A program made the position numbers and the translations under genes. From assembly GCA_037577475.1 (NCBI GenBank), contig CM075206.1, positions 11,877,401 through 11,941,400 on the forward strand: a stretch of 64,000 nt of DNA, given 5' to 3'. This DNA is from Chaunax sp. Z400. Its lineage: Eukaryota; Chordata; Actinopteri; Lophiiformes; Chaunacidae. The notes beneath the pieces were generated by a model. It did no database searches, was not told the origin of the DNA, and saw nothing but the letters and a program-made list of their open reading frames with translations. Positions 32,786 through 45,880 of the stretch are shown here, piece after piece (position 1 is the stretch's first letter; every line of letters starts with the position of its first letter).

Positions 32786-34924
32786 AGAGTATGTTTAAAG
32801 TAAATTGTAAATTGTTTGACATCACGACCGCTGTCGGAATTATAGAATCTAAATGTTCAGTCTTTGGATCATCTCCAAAGTAAGTATCACAAACATGTGA
32901 AAATGTTGGGAAGTATTAATCAGTTTGCATATTATTCTTATTCAGTTATCTAGGACAGAGTTGCATTACCAGAGGGACAGGGCAGGAAAGTAAAGGCAGC
33001 ATAATGAGTGCTCCTTTTTAATGCTTATTTATTGAATCTAACAAATTAACTGTGGAGAAGTGATACAACTCAAGTGTGACGGTGGTTCTGAAACTGTACA
33101 GTGGCTCAAGAGGGACATTAATTACATTATTTTTTCAAATCGATACTGTTTTGACATAGTGTGTGTTATTTTAACATGCAAGCTTTGAATAAAAGAACCA
33201 TTAAATGTGTGATATTTGTCCTACATCTCTCTGCATCTATCTTGAGTCCATACTGGATCCACAGTGGCATCAGGATTATCCTCATTTTTAGCAACAAAAC
33301 TTCCCAAATTTTCCATTATATTATTTTGAAATACCCAATTTTTAGACCCTGTCCAAATAAGTAGGATCTAAATTAAAGGTTTTGAAATATTACATTTCAA
33401 AATTTCAGCCTGGACAAAAGTGGCGGAGTAGGCAACCGATAGACCAAATTACCACCTATTGAGCCACAACATCAAGTATGACTTCTTTTCTGTGGGCAGG
33501 AATATATCAAATAATAAGCTTCTTTATATATGTCCCCCCCTCTCTCTCTCTCCCTCCTCCTCTACTTTGTGTTGTCAGTTTCTCTCATTTTCCCTGCGAC
33601 TCCCTCCTCTGCCTGTTGATGACACCATCCACCCCTCTACTATATGCCTTTTGCTGTATGGCGGTGCTCTTTCTCCACACGGACTACAAATGGGTTTGTC
33701 AAAATGTTATGCATAGTAATTTACAGTCATCACCCAGAAACACAGAAGACAGATGGCCCATAGATCTTGCACAAAAAAGATGACAACAGCGGCTGTTTGG
33801 TAGTAAAACTCTCGTGAAAACGGAGTGATTTTCAGAGACACCTGCTATCCTGGCTGCCTCCCTGCTGATATCCATCCACTGGAGGACAGAGAAAGTAAGG
33901 CTCTGAGGCGATGTCACGTAGTCTCCCTTTATCTCTCATAAACAATAAGAGGAATTGTCTGTTTGGCGGTAGAGTTCTCTTAAATATATATTCTCTAGAG
34001 AGACCTGCAAGGTCTAAATTACAATCTGTGTTCTGTTTTATGAGAGGAAATTACTGCAATGATAATGTGCAGCATTACAGATCCTGACACAGCACAATAA
34101 AGCAGCCTTTCAACTCTGGACTCTAGTCTATTATACACTGGAGAGGAGATGATTGGATAAACAATATAAAGGGTATAAGGTGAAAAGGAATTCATTGATT
34201 AAACACCCAATAAAAATGAAGGGTTGGCAAATGATGTGACCAAATTGCTTCCCCGGGGATGAATTCAGGAGTGGTCTATAGAGTCATTCACTGCTGTGGA
34301 GAAAGTTAAAGAAAGGAACACAAGAATCCATCCTGCGCAATTTCATCAGGAACTCCTTTCATTGAGTTATTGTGGCAAACTCAATCACAGAGAAGGATAA
34401 AAGTGCCCGTTTTATTTGGAGAGCAAACTTAATTTGTTTCAGGTATCTCAAGTAAAGGAGCAAACCATCCTACTGACAATAAAAGGGGAAGGGAAGTGTC
34501 TTAATGTCTGACACAACGCTCTACTTTTCTTAAGTGTAATGACCAGATATTCTGTTGCCTGAAGTGAAACAACACAAATAATGAACTGTATATGCCGAAT
34601 CCTGCTTTGTTTAAATCACAGAGAATATCACACAATCAAGTAAAATAGCACTCCTACAGACAAAAAGCCCCCCAAAAAAACCCTCTTTAGGTCAGAGAGA
34701 GCTCACACATAAAAATTTAAATAGGTCTAGCAAGATCTGAAAGACTCCAGAGAAAGAAGATATGGTGTTATTTTTAAAGTAGCGGCACAGGGTTTGAACA
34801 GATTTTACTTTAAGAGTATCTCACAAATAATTCCCCCGCACCATATGTATATTTGTTAGATGGTATTACAACTGTCAGTTTTCAATGGTGATATCAAAAG
34901 CGTGTCATGAAACTGTCAGTTGTC
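32786..34924. other. Unique AT-rich sequence with a CT tract
   Basis: A ccccccctctctctctctccctcctcct-type pyrimidine tract lies at 33535-33563. Overlapping plus-strand frames at 33459-33783 read through this low-complexity tract and show no conserved protein features. Confidence 0.4.
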
Positions 34925-35390
34925 TCCCCCTCTGTCCTCTGTTCTCACTTCATTTCATGTATTTCTGAAGAACTTTCGGGACTAGCCATTCTCTACCTGT
35001 CTAACGGATGCCCTTGCAGTTTTCCCATCCACTAGTCACCTGGCTCCCACATTCACTTGCTCACATGTTAACATTCCCAAATCATGCCAACCTGCTGACA
35101 CACGTGCCACTTATTGCCTCATCAGTTCTTTGTTTTATATTAGTAGCTCAGCAGCCCTTTCCATTTGCCAGATTCTCATCTTGTCCATGTTGTGCACTCA
35201 GTGCACCAGATGTTTCAGTCATCTCTGCCTGGTGTCTGCTTTTTGTTTTTCATCTTGATGCCCGTCTTAACCCTCAGGATTTTTTTTTCTTTTCTTTTTT
35301 CTTTTTTTTGCTTCTTTGATTGCATTCTCATGCCTGATCATAAATGTCTTAATATGAAGATTATAATAAATATACGAAGTTAAAAAGTTA
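34925..35390 (+). mobile_element. Possible LTR-like segment
   Basis: Pyrimidine-rich sequence with the composition and short phrases (tctgcctggtgtctgctttt, gtctgtt..., then aataaatat at 35366) of fish LTR elements. The assignment is weak and there are no defined termini. Confidence 0.2.
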
Positions 35391-38300
35391 CTCCCTGCCA
35401 GTATCCATATTCGGCTTGCTGTATACTGCAAGTGACTGTTATTTGCATTGCACATGCACTGAGAGAGAAAGTAGAATGCTGCTCCATTTCAAAAGAAGCA
35501 CAGTGGAATTGACTTATGTTAATTAATGACCTTTGGTGTCAGTCTTTCCGAGGATTATTTGCATATTCTCAAAATAGCACTGAAGTAGGAAAATCAACAT
35601 CTGCACTTCTCTGAAACTCTCCTTTCAAATATATTATAGCTATGCAATTCAAATCACCGCGCATGTTGTACAAATCGCTGTAGCTTATGCAGTATGTTAA
35701 TTGGTATTAACGAATTCCCTTAATCATCCCTGTCTTGCTGCTATGTTGTCTTTCCTTATGCAGCAAATAAGTACAGTAGGACCATGAACTAAAGGGCTCA
35801 TTATGGAAAAGAGATATTTCAAGAATTCAGAGGCATCAATAGAATTCAGTATGTCTTTATACATATGCAGGGGTTAAAGCTGGCAGGAACAGTCTGAAAA
35901 GTCATTGTCATTCTGGCGTATGTCATTCTAAATGTATAAATACACCCATTTAGTTGAAGACAAAGGCAACATTTGTGTGTAAAAGCAAGAAACTAGATCT
36001 TAAAGGCTGGAGTCACCGATGTAATGCAGAATGCAACGAGACAAACTTTATTGTCTATATCCACATGCTGAATACTAAGAATGGATTCCTCCTTTAGTCT
36101 CAGCAGTGGTTGAAGGATTTCTCAAAAAAAAAAAAAAATCTACTTACAATCTTCCACCCACTCCTCCTCCCAAATTAACACCAGATCCTATCAGTGGCCA
36201 TGCAATGTCTGTAATCTGATGTCAGACCATTCTTATCCCATATAGAGACTGAAGAGTTCTGTAATTGCCACGTAGGAGTTCCTCAAGTAATACAGTAAGA
36301 AAAGATAATACAAGTGATGTAAAAGCGAAAACAGACAAAGGAAACTGAAATTTGCTGATGTTGCATTTAAATCCAAACCCTTTTTCAATGGCTGCTTAGG
36401 TCAGACAAGTTTCCTTTCTCGTGGAAGACAAGAGACAGACGCAATCTGCACTTACAAGGAAGGGTGCTCTTTTAATAATGTCACAGCATAATTGGTTTCT
36501 GAAACATTTCATGGTCTTAATTAACTAAATGAGCCTAAAGGAATCTATGAGGGCAGAGCAAGGAGTAATACTACCGATAGAGATCAGATACCTTATCTCT
36601 TCAGTTCACACGTCTGCTATTCATTCTCCATCCTCTCAACTCTGCACCCACTCTCTCAATAGGTTCAATTCTCTCAATTCAAATTAATGTTCTTCACATT
36701 TACTGGCTGTCTCTGGTACAAATGCTGGATTTTTTTTTTTTTAAATCGAGCTGACTATGGAGCGAATTGTTATGGTGGCAATGAACACTGTAAATGTTCT
36801 TCACATATTTCACCCTAACCTCAGTGCTACAATTTAACAAATGGAGACAATGGCATTTTTTCACGTTGCAAATGTGCCTCAAGGGCTGATTTCGCCTTCA
36901 AATTAAGTTTATATTCTTCTATTATGACTTAGTGATTAAATATAAGTCACAGTTGATGCTGAAAGACGCATAGTGTGCACCAATTTTCCAAAATGTCACC
37001 AGAATGGTCTCATTTGTTTTTACAATATTCTCATTTACAATATTCTCATTCTCACGGATTTCAGAAACCCTAACCTTACTATATTTAAATTTACATGTGT
37101 AAATATTTTTGGGAGATTTAGTTAGTCAAAAGTGATTGCTAAGAACATTTTAAGGGCTTTCCCCAAGAATAGAAATACCAATGTGAAAGAGATTTCCTTG
37201 TTTTAATCTTAAAAGGAGGATTTTGCTTAAAGCTTCCTATTCAATGACTGATTCTCCTTTTGCAAGTAGTGGGGCTACTACTGCAGGATCTATGTGTAAC
37301 TCTGCATTATGTGTACAAAGCAAATATAATAGGATTGACAGGATTGGTCTGGGCTCTGTGCTGGCAGAATGAATGACATTTTGGTCAAATCAAGCTGATG
37401 TTTTATCTCATTACAGGACAGATTATGTTCGCGTGTGGTGCGTTCCTTTCAAATGATTATACTGCATACTCTACAGCAGAGTTTTTTTTTTAAATAGTGC
37501 TGATGCCTATGACGGGTTTTTGTTTCCTCATCAGCATTACTGGAAGCTCCACAGTGATTTTGTCTTGGTTAAACAACATGATTACTTATGAGTTATTCAC
37601 ATCAAGATTGAGAATAAAAGTACTCTTATGAGTAGTATGCACTGCAAAGTATTTGATTTTGACCTTGAATAGAAATCCAAAAGACAGTGTTTTATTATGT
37701 ATCTACTCCTCTCAACATCATATTTTAAAAAATAAAATCTGTTAATACAGTTGATAAGGTCAGCAACTGGGTTGAGTTTTTGCCTATTTGTCTGTGGCAC
37801 AAATAAAATGGAAGAATTACTTGGGAACAAAAAATTTCCACATCTTCCTTTTTCTTAATTATTTTTTAATCAATTTAACATGTAAACATGATAGATCCTC
37901 CTTCAAAACAGCAGAAACATTCAATACTTATACAATACAATACCCTCAGATTATTACTCCCTGTTAGTTTGCTTGTTAAGATTGCTATTTTTCTATCAGA
38001 TTTACAATTCTGCACAATTTATTGATAATGATAATCATAATTCACAGATCAGCTGCGGCCTCGGACCTACAGTGTGGTCACAGTAATTTGGAGCTCTGAA
38101 CTGACTTTGCACCCATAGAAATCTCAGGTACTGTCATGGAGAAGATGGGGATGTGCTAGACACGACCGATCTTTACCCTTCGGTCGCAGGGCGATGTAAT
38201 AAGGAGGGGGGCATTCCTTTAACCACAGCATCCATGTTTAACTTCCCATTAGGTAAGTGTCAGTTGGATGGTTGGACAAGCATGTAGACAGTGGTAAGTG

Positions 38301-38463
38301 TATCCAGTAAATAAAAGAGGAAAATGAAGACAAAAACGGTCTGGATGCTGAGCCTTTAGGCCAGAACAAAGCTGCGTCAGCTGTTAGAATGAGAATCAAC
38401 TTTTCCTTTAGAGGTGCAGACAGACCCACTGAAGGGTACAGAGAGGCCATCCACAGAATCAAT
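35391..38463. other. Unique AT-rich sequence with a 15-bp duplication
   Basis: tacaatattctcatt occurs twice in tandem at 37021-37050. An ATTTGCAT octamer lies at 35557-35564 within complex sequence. Poly-A and poly-T runs occur at 36124-36138 and 36729-36741. No exon supported. Confidence 0.4.
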
Positions 38464-38845
38464 GACTGTGTTTACATGCATGTCAGTATCCCGGCTATGA
38501 AGCTTATCCCAGTTTTGATCATATTCGCAATATGACGAACTTGAACAGATCTGCGTTACGGTACATTTTCCCACTCAAGCTGCCAAATATATTTTATTCT
38601 TTTATTACTGAAAGGCTGCATCACTCAGCGCCTGCACAGTGACACAGCTGACAGAAGCCAGGATAAGATGTATACATGTACTTGTATCCCGGTTTCTTTG
38701 GGAGCACTCTGGCTAGAGTTTCAGGGTTACTCAAAAACGGGATAAGGCCATATTCCGGTTATTGAGACCGAAATATGATGTTTACATGTGCAAACACAGA
38801 GACAGGATACTCCAAAAACCCGATAATAACCTGGGTCAATAAATA
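38464..38845. repeat. Dispersed repeat with inverted ends (tgtttacatgca ... tgtgcaaacaca)
   Basis: The left end actgtgtttacatgcatgtc then cagtatcccgg and the right end atgtttacatgtgcaaacac then agagacaggatactcc are inverted relatives (CATGCATGTAAACACAG against CATGTGCAAACACAG). Internal phrases tactcaaaaacgggataagg and catattccggttatt match a known teleost repeat with cccgg/ccggtt blocks. It is likely an old MITE. Confidence 0.6.
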
Positions 38846-40339
38846 GGGTTTTTTACTCTGCTACTGCTGGTTCTATGGGAGCATTAAAATTTCCCCCCAT
38901 CTCATAATCATTTCCATTTTTCCCCACAGCCAATCATATTTTGGTACATGTTGCCTTTGAAAAGCTGAACTGACAGTGACTGATTGTGTTGGCCATAAAT
39001 TGTGACTGAATCAACCAAAGAATATATCACACAGACATAACAAAACAAGAGAGTATACTATTATGTTTTCACTTTCTACTTTGGAAGGTTTTCTTGGAAG
39101 AATAAAAACCTTGTTAATATTTCTCAAAACACTTTGATTGAATTGTTTTATCAATGTCAATTAATATTTCAATTAAGCACACTTCGCATATTTTGTTCAA
39201 CTAAGCTCAAAGCAATAGATTTAAACATCTTACAGTTTCCATTAACGTGAAACATCTTTTTAATGTGAAAGCATTCATTCAATTATGTTTATGAAGGAAC
39301 ATTTTTGGATATTACCTGGCCTCGCTTCATGACTGAGTAGAGAAGAATGGCCTGGAAAATTGAAAACTCTAATTGCGTTTTCGAGTATGTGATAAAAAGG
39401 ACAACTGCTTGAGCCACAAACCTGTAAAGTACATTTAAGTCTGCAAAGGAGTTGGAATAATAAAAAGCTGTTGGGTTCATTAACTTTCCCTCCTTCTCTA
39501 CCTCCTTCCTCCTTTCCTCTCCTGCTTTTGCTTGTCTCTGTTTGTGATTTTGTCAGGGTTTTTTTTCTCCCCTATCTCCCCCCCATCCTGCTTCTTTAGA
39601 TACTTTCCACCTACAGCACTTTGCACATTTGCATCACCTTGTTCTCCTCACTTCACCCCGTCTTGCAATAAGATAATTGTGATGCATGTTTCATCTCAGC
39701 TGCCTGTCCTTAAATGCAAATGACTGATCACATTAGCCGCATCCTTTATCATTCCCAGTGCCACCGCGACCCCAAGCCCGGCCAATCCCATCACCTTGTA
39801 ATGAACGTTCCATTAGCGATCTTGTGCACATGCTCTACTGACTGACTGTTTTGGGAATGTGTTACCAGGTTACCGGTACTTATTGGGCATCTTGCTAATG
39901 ATGGAGCCCTCTTCTTTTAATGAGGGGGTGGAGTGAGCAGGTGTGACCAAGGCACTAAGAGATGCCGGAATCATCGAAATGGAATAAGTGGGTCGATTGC
40001 CATCAGATCTGATGGAGGATGTCCCTCGTTGAATGTGCTCTCTTGAAAGATGGAGTGAAGAGGAAGGATGTTCGTGACATCATGTCCTTTCCGATGACAA
40101 TATGGATTTTACTCTACATCAGTCATAACTTTGGTCCAGATTGAAGATCTCTCTATTGAATGGGTTGCAATGATAGTATCCATGTTATCCAAGAGGATTT
40201 GGTCATCACCTGATTTTACTTCTAACGCTATTCAAGTTGGTCAAAGTCTTCGCTTCTCATGAGAAATATCGCAACATCTACTTCATGGACTGATCACAAT
40301 TCCCAGACGATGCATCCAACTGACTTTGGTGTTCCAGCT
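38846..40339. other. Unique sequence, possibly conserved at 39720-39950
   Basis: Most is AT-rich. The stretch 39720-39950 is less AT-rich and complex (gccggccaatccc-type and attagcgatcttgtgcacat). No exon supported. Confidence 0.35.
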
Positions 40340-40880
40340 TTAGCCAAGTCTCTCCCTCATCCTTAGAGTTTTCTGCTTGTGTGTCTTGTTTCCTGTTTGC
40401 TATCTCTCTTGCCTCATCTGTGTCGTCTGTCTGGGCATGACTCCCTGCCTCCATCCTGCTGTCAGTTACCTGCCTCCAGCTGCCAATCAATACACACCTA
40501 GAGCCCACCCAGTAATTAAGCTCCGGCACTATATATTCTCCGGTTCTTCTCTCCGGTCTTCGTCAGATGCTTTGCCGTCATGCCACTAATGCTGCGGTCA
40601 ATTTCTAGTCTTGTTAATATTCTCCTTCTGTGTTTGCCTACATGTTAATAATTCTGTGCCTAAATTTGCCTCTGGTTCATATGCCCATTGTGATCTCAAT
40701 CTCCCGGGCTCACTCAGTGTTTGCTAGTCTGCCTTTCAGTCCAGTACTCAGCCTTCTACTGCCTGTTCCCCAGTTTGACATGGATCAGTTCTTCAAGCCT
40801 CCACCTCTACACATCTCTGTAATAAATCTTCCTTTTAATCATTTCGGAGTCCTGATTTCGGGTCCAAGTTTAGGGCAGCA
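40340..40880 (+). mobile_element. LTR-like dispersed repeat
   Basis: CT-rich sequence with tcttgtttcctgtttgctat, a TATATA-type promoter-like spot (cactatatattctcc, 40527-40541), tctgtaataaatcttccttt (polyadenylation-like AATAAA, 40821-40826) and an end block gagtcctgatttcgggtcc. This succession of TATA, AATAAA and (t)ctg...gggtcc is that of fish LTRs. Terminal dinucleotides could not be fixed. Confidence 0.45.
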
Positions 40881-42780
40881 CTAAACTGAGGTTCACATTT
40901 GTGGTTTTGACCAGAAATATATGTATGTAGTGACTTTGGTGATTCTTTAGCTTCTCAGTTAATGCCTTTGTGGTGCAACATCTAATTTACTCAATAAGTC
41001 TGCTATGCTATATGATCAAATACCTGCAAAACAGACGCCATTCCAGTCATTTATCTGTACTTTGTTTTCAGTATTAAGCGGAAAAGTTAGCATGCTATCA
41101 TTTAAATTGGTGAACATGTTAAATAGCTGCCCAACACTGGCACTCTATGTCTGATATTGTAGCTCAAGGCACTCCAGTGCCTAAAATACAGCTTTATGTA
41201 ACTATAATTCTAAAGTCTTGTAGTCTTGCTTAGATATCTGCATGGTTACACCTCTCCTGACATGATGATAAGGTGGAACCAGACCAGGAGAGGCAAGATT
41301 CCAAATTATCCACAGCAAGCCAGAAAAGAAATATCCTGGTCTCTCTAATGCACCACAATTATTTATTTTTAGTTTTGCTGTGAAATGTCTCCTCTCTTTT
41401 GCCATCGCTCCAGTCTTTATCACTCCTGCAAAGGCCAAAGCGGATTCTCCTCCTCTTTCTAGCCCTCAGCATTCGTGAATTTGCTGTGAAGGCATTTTGC
41501 TACGGAGGCGTTTGTGGTGGCCATTTGTCCATAAGCTGGATTTATAGTAGCAAATCCGAGGCTTTCTTTACCAGCTTGTCCTTACTCTCAAGTAATGAGA
41601 GTCTCAGAGAGAAAGTCTGTGGGTATAAGTACAAAATTTGTGCCAGGATTTTACTTCCCGTTGGACGCTGAGGGTCATGATGCCTCCTAATCTGTGAGGA
41701 TTGCCTGACTGGTGCAGGCTACTTCCAAACGTGGCAAGGTGCCCTTTTGCCCTTGTGCTGCTGCGGTCCTCATGACTGAAATTCCATACCCTGCTCCCAC
41801 TTCTTTCTGTACCCCACCAAGCAAACATACACACACCTCTCCTCCCCTTACATCATCCTGCCAAAGCGCTCCAGTGCAGCAGATAAAATGTGCCACTGAA
41901 TGCATAATGCATACCCACTTACAGTATTGTTCAAATTTTTCACCTTGCGATGACCCTACAAGGTAATTTCCACAACAACATTGGTGCATAATTTAATACG
42001 TATGATGTTTCTGTTTTAACTGTAGTTTGAGGTCAAATGCAGGGTCAAAAGACTAAAGAGTTTTGTTATTCATTGATTTGTTTGCCTTGACTGAGAATGA
42101 GTGTAAAATGAGGCAAATAAGCTCAAGAGATGAAAGTCAATACTGTTTCTAGCTGCTCCTCATACAGTGAGATGCTTAAACTTCCAGGAGCTTTAAAATA
42201 GGTTCATAAAGAATAAAAGGTGCAGCATAATATTTGTGTCCTTTTCATTATAATACTTAATCCCTTGTACTTAAATTTGAACCTTTTGAGACAATTCCAT
42301 TTAATAATGGGTACATTACCTAATAGCAAAAAAAAAAAAAAAAAGTATAATTGGCGCCTGAGTCCGCTCAGTATCACAGCAATATTTTCCTCAGAGAATT
42401 AGCCAAGCCATCTCACATTTTAAAATGTGCATAGATTTGGCGGATAGGACTTCATGCATTCACAACCCTGACCCAAAAATATTAATTCACCTAACACCCT
42501 CATTATTTCATCCATGAACTCAAACTCACCTCATATAATACCTTTTAATATCATTATGACCCCATCTCAACACAATCACCTTGCCCAACACTATTTTATT
42601 ATTAAAATGATGATGATGTAATATTTCCACCGATGATGGTAATGTCTTGTCCCAGGTAATTCTAGCTGGGAAGCTTTGACGACTCATTTCAGAGCAGGAG
42701 GGTGTGGGGCTAATGGGAAAGGGACCAGGGCGGAAGAGAGATAGAGACGTTTTCAATTACTGTGGTGGTGAGAGGAAGAT
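40881..42780. other. Unique AT-rich sequence; weak tagcatgct-type repeat at 41085-41160
   Basis: gttagcatgctatcatttaa and tggtgaacatgttaaatagc (41087-41128) may be a diverged member of the GCTAACATGCTAA family seen at 32.7 kb. A poly-A run sits at 42330-42345. Open frames at 41399-41989 have no recognised domains. Confidence 0.35.
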
Positions 42781-42782
42781 CC

Positions 42783-42852
42783 ATATATATCTATATCTAT
42801 ATATATATAGATATAGATATATATCTATATCTATATATATCTATATATATAT
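42783..42852. repeat. (ATATCT/AGATAT)n self-complementary AT tract
   Basis: About 70 bp of alternating tatatc and gatata blocks that can fold on itself. Confidence 0.9.
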
Positions 42853-42954
42853 GATTGCCAAGAACACCATAATAATCAGGAAGCAGGAAGACCAGGATAA
42901 TTTCAGTCATGTTCCACTATTTTTATTAATGTAAATACCAAGGGGCCTATATAT

Positions 42955-42956
<2 letters not shown>

Positions 42957-43004
<48 letters not shown>
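42957..43004. repeat. (AT)n microsatellite
   Basis: About 22 pure AT units. Confidence 0.95.
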
Positions 43005-43007
<3 letters not shown>

Positions 43008-44431
43008 CAAGCTTACTCAGCTTCCAGTGTAAATAATGTAATCTATTCCTAGTATTTTGTAGAAAATCATATTTGAAAACTTGATTTGTGAAGACATGTT
43101 TAAAAAGTCAATACCCAAAGGCCAAATTTCAGTGTCTTTCACCATCCTGACTGTTTCTAACATCTGTTTCAGCTGCATAATAAGGATTTTAGGGACCACA
43201 ATCGTATTTGTCATCAAAACAATACCATCAATTAGTCTGCAAGGCGTTGCTTTTTCGGGCTGTTGATTTCTCAATATAGAACAGATTTCCTTATACACTC
43301 AATTGGCGTCAGTGTAGGTGGTAAGTCAATGTTGCATAATGCCATATGATGCTGTGCTGATTCAACTCCAGATGTGCCTGCAGAGGTCATTTGCTAACAA
43401 TTTAATGGCAGGTGGTGGTGTTTTTATGGCACCTGCACTGAACTGATGAACCAGTGATCCATTATAATCTCCCATGAGAATAAATACCATCATCTGTGTA
43501 CTGAGATTGGCTTTAGTAATTAGGATCGAGAACTATTCTGGTATGAACTCATCCAAAATGTAGCAATTTTCTTTTTTCAACCTGTGTTTATCTCTGAAAT
43601 GTTTAAATGCTCACATGTTATTGCTCTCCATCACTTTTTTTAAAAAGTTTTTATATCCACCCTGTCTCACACTTTTCCTACTCTGTGTTACTGAACTGTG
43701 CTGCTGGAGCAATGATAACATTAAAAGGAAAGCTAGTATTTTTAAACCATGGGCCTATATTAACATGTTTTGATGAGTAAATTAATGATACTTACTAAAA
43801 GTTCTGGAATGGGTTCTCAAACAAAGGTCTTTGAGAGAGGTGAGTTGTTACAGGATAACAACGGTGGAAACATACGTCAGAGTTGGAGAAAGGAGTTTGA
43901 GGACTTGCCAGGAAGAATTTATTTCCAAAGTCAAGGCTGAATATTTAGCTGTTTTTTTTAGGTAAGTATCAATCATTTAAACATTAAAATATGTATAAAA
44001 CATGCTAAAATTCCCCTTTGAGTACCTTGTTCAAAAGATTATAGGTTATGATGGATAAAACCGAACAGAAAAACAACAATCCATCGTGTTACCTGGACTG
44101 AACTTTCAATGCTATGTGAGTTTAAAAGAGATTAAATAGCACGGTCATAATGCGCGATGAATTAGGTGCAGCAATGAGAAGAAATGCCAATAAACAAAGG
44201 TCTTATCTTTGGTCAGACAGGTCTGTTTCCGTCTGAGCCTGCCTCTCCCAGAACGGCTCCATTAGCAAACACAATTCCAGTCGTTACAGACGACTGAAAA
44301 CCATATCAGAAAAGAAACAAAGAGGCAACTGAGGCAAACCGAGACACACACACACACACAGCACTAACCAGAGGCAGGTGTGTATGATTATACACAACAC
44401 ACACAAATACATGGAGCCACATGCACACCTG

Positions 44432-44469
<38 letters not shown>

Positions 44470-45131
44470 CACACAAGTAGACAGTGGTATTGTTTTCCTC
44501 CTAAGCAATTTGATCTGATGCCAGATCTTAAAGCAGGCCCATTGAGCACAAGAAAGAAAAAAAAAGGCCAAGGATACATTATATGAAGTCACGGCTGAGA
44601 AACATCAGGAAGGAAAAATATTCTCTTATAGCTTGCCCGCTTATACCTTCTGTACCTGAGATGTTTTTTTTAAAACTTTTTTATATATATATATTATGAA
44701 GCAGAAACTGCAGGGGGTGGAAATGAAAGCAGAAAAACACATGATAGAAAATAGGAAAGGATAGAGAGACAGAGGGATTACTGATATGTACTGCTGGCAG
44801 ACCTCGTTTCTCAGCAGTGTGTTGGGGTGAAATATGTTGTCTAAGCTAAACCTCAGCCCTGCCTAAGCAGAAAAGTACTTGCCTCAGTTGCTGGTAGAGG
44901 ATTTGTGGCACTGTCTGGCAGGTGCTCACAGAAACATTTACCATCAGTATCGTGTGTGTCATTTCAATCCAAACGGTGACTCGACTGATTCTGGTCTAAA
45001 AGATATACTTTCTGCTTAAAGATGAACAAAGCATATAGGCTGGAGGAGAATTGAACTAAATAACACTACAGTTTCAGCTACTTTAATTGCATTGAATCAG
45101 CACATACTGATCAAAAATGTTTCTTTACTTT
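43005..45131. other. Unique AT-rich sequence with short CA runs
   Basis: (CA)n runs at 44345-44360 and 44439-44465; a short AT run at 44684-44694. No exon supported. Confidence 0.4.
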
Positions 45132-45146
45132 CCCCCCCCCCCCCCC
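45132..45146. repeat. Poly-C run (15 C)
   Basis: Uninterrupted cytosine run. The following 180 bp is CT-rich and vaguely LTR-like, but cannot be assigned. Confidence 0.9.
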
Positions 45147-45749
45147 GCTCTTATGTCTCTTGTGTTCCCCGTCTGTTTGTCTTTGCGTGTGCGTCTGAGT
45201 CTGCATAGTGTTTGTGGAGCCCTGATTGCTGTTCAGCTGACACACCAGGTGCAAGCCGCTCACCTGAGTCCAATCCAAGCTCGTCAACCCCTGATTCTTC
45301 AGCCACTCCTCAGCCGTATCAGTTTGCCTACATGGTAGTAAAACTATGGTCAAGCTCTAGTTCTGTAATTCCTATTGTTGAATTGTATTTTGCTGAAGAA
45401 AGTGTCTGTAGAATTTACTAAATATATCAAATTGGTTGCATGAAATGTTGTAGTAATTAAATCTAAATCAGATTTTTTTTTAAGTTGAGTTTACTTTTAT
45501 TTTTCAATGTGAGTGCACTTAATATTTGTTGGTAGTTTTAAACTATATTAATACAGTAATATTAGCTCAATTTAGTGGCAGTGTGTTGTTTGTTAGCTGA
45601 AAAGCTTGTGTTTATGTTTGGAGTTATTTTCTGTTAATAAGGACAACGTTCACAAACGTCACTGAATGAACCCACACATGTGGTAGCAAAGAGCCAAAAC
45701 TGCTACAGTCACCAGTTCATCTGTGTAATAGTGCATGTTTGGGGTTTTT
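45147..45749. other. Unassigned sequence
   Basis: A CT-rich portion (45147-45340) is followed by AT-rich DNA. Nothing further recognised. Confidence 0.35.
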
Positions 45750-45880
45750 TGGGACTGTGTGAGGAAGCCAGAGGACCCAGTGGGAACCGTCACAGACACG
45801 GGGAAAACATGCAAAGTCCACACAGAAAGGCCTCAGGTTGAGATTCTAATGCTTACTGAGAGGCGACAGTGCTGACCACC
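45750..45880 (-). mobile_element. tRNA-derived SINE fragment
   Basis: On the minus strand it begins GGTGGTCAGCACTGTCGCCTC, then GGCCTTTCTGTGTGGACTTT, GCATGTTTTCCCCGTGTCTG and GGCTTCCTCACACAGTCCC. These are the blocks of a common fish tRNA-derived SINE (ggtggttagcactgtcgcct...tgtggagtttgcatgttctccccgtgtctgcgtgggtt...). The B box is degraded (GAATCTCAACC). Confidence 0.8.

Noticed and set aside
45147..45340. LTR-like segment after the poly-C run
   Set aside because: Only a CT-rich composition and loose wording suggest it. No termini, TATA or polyadenylation arrangement could be supported.
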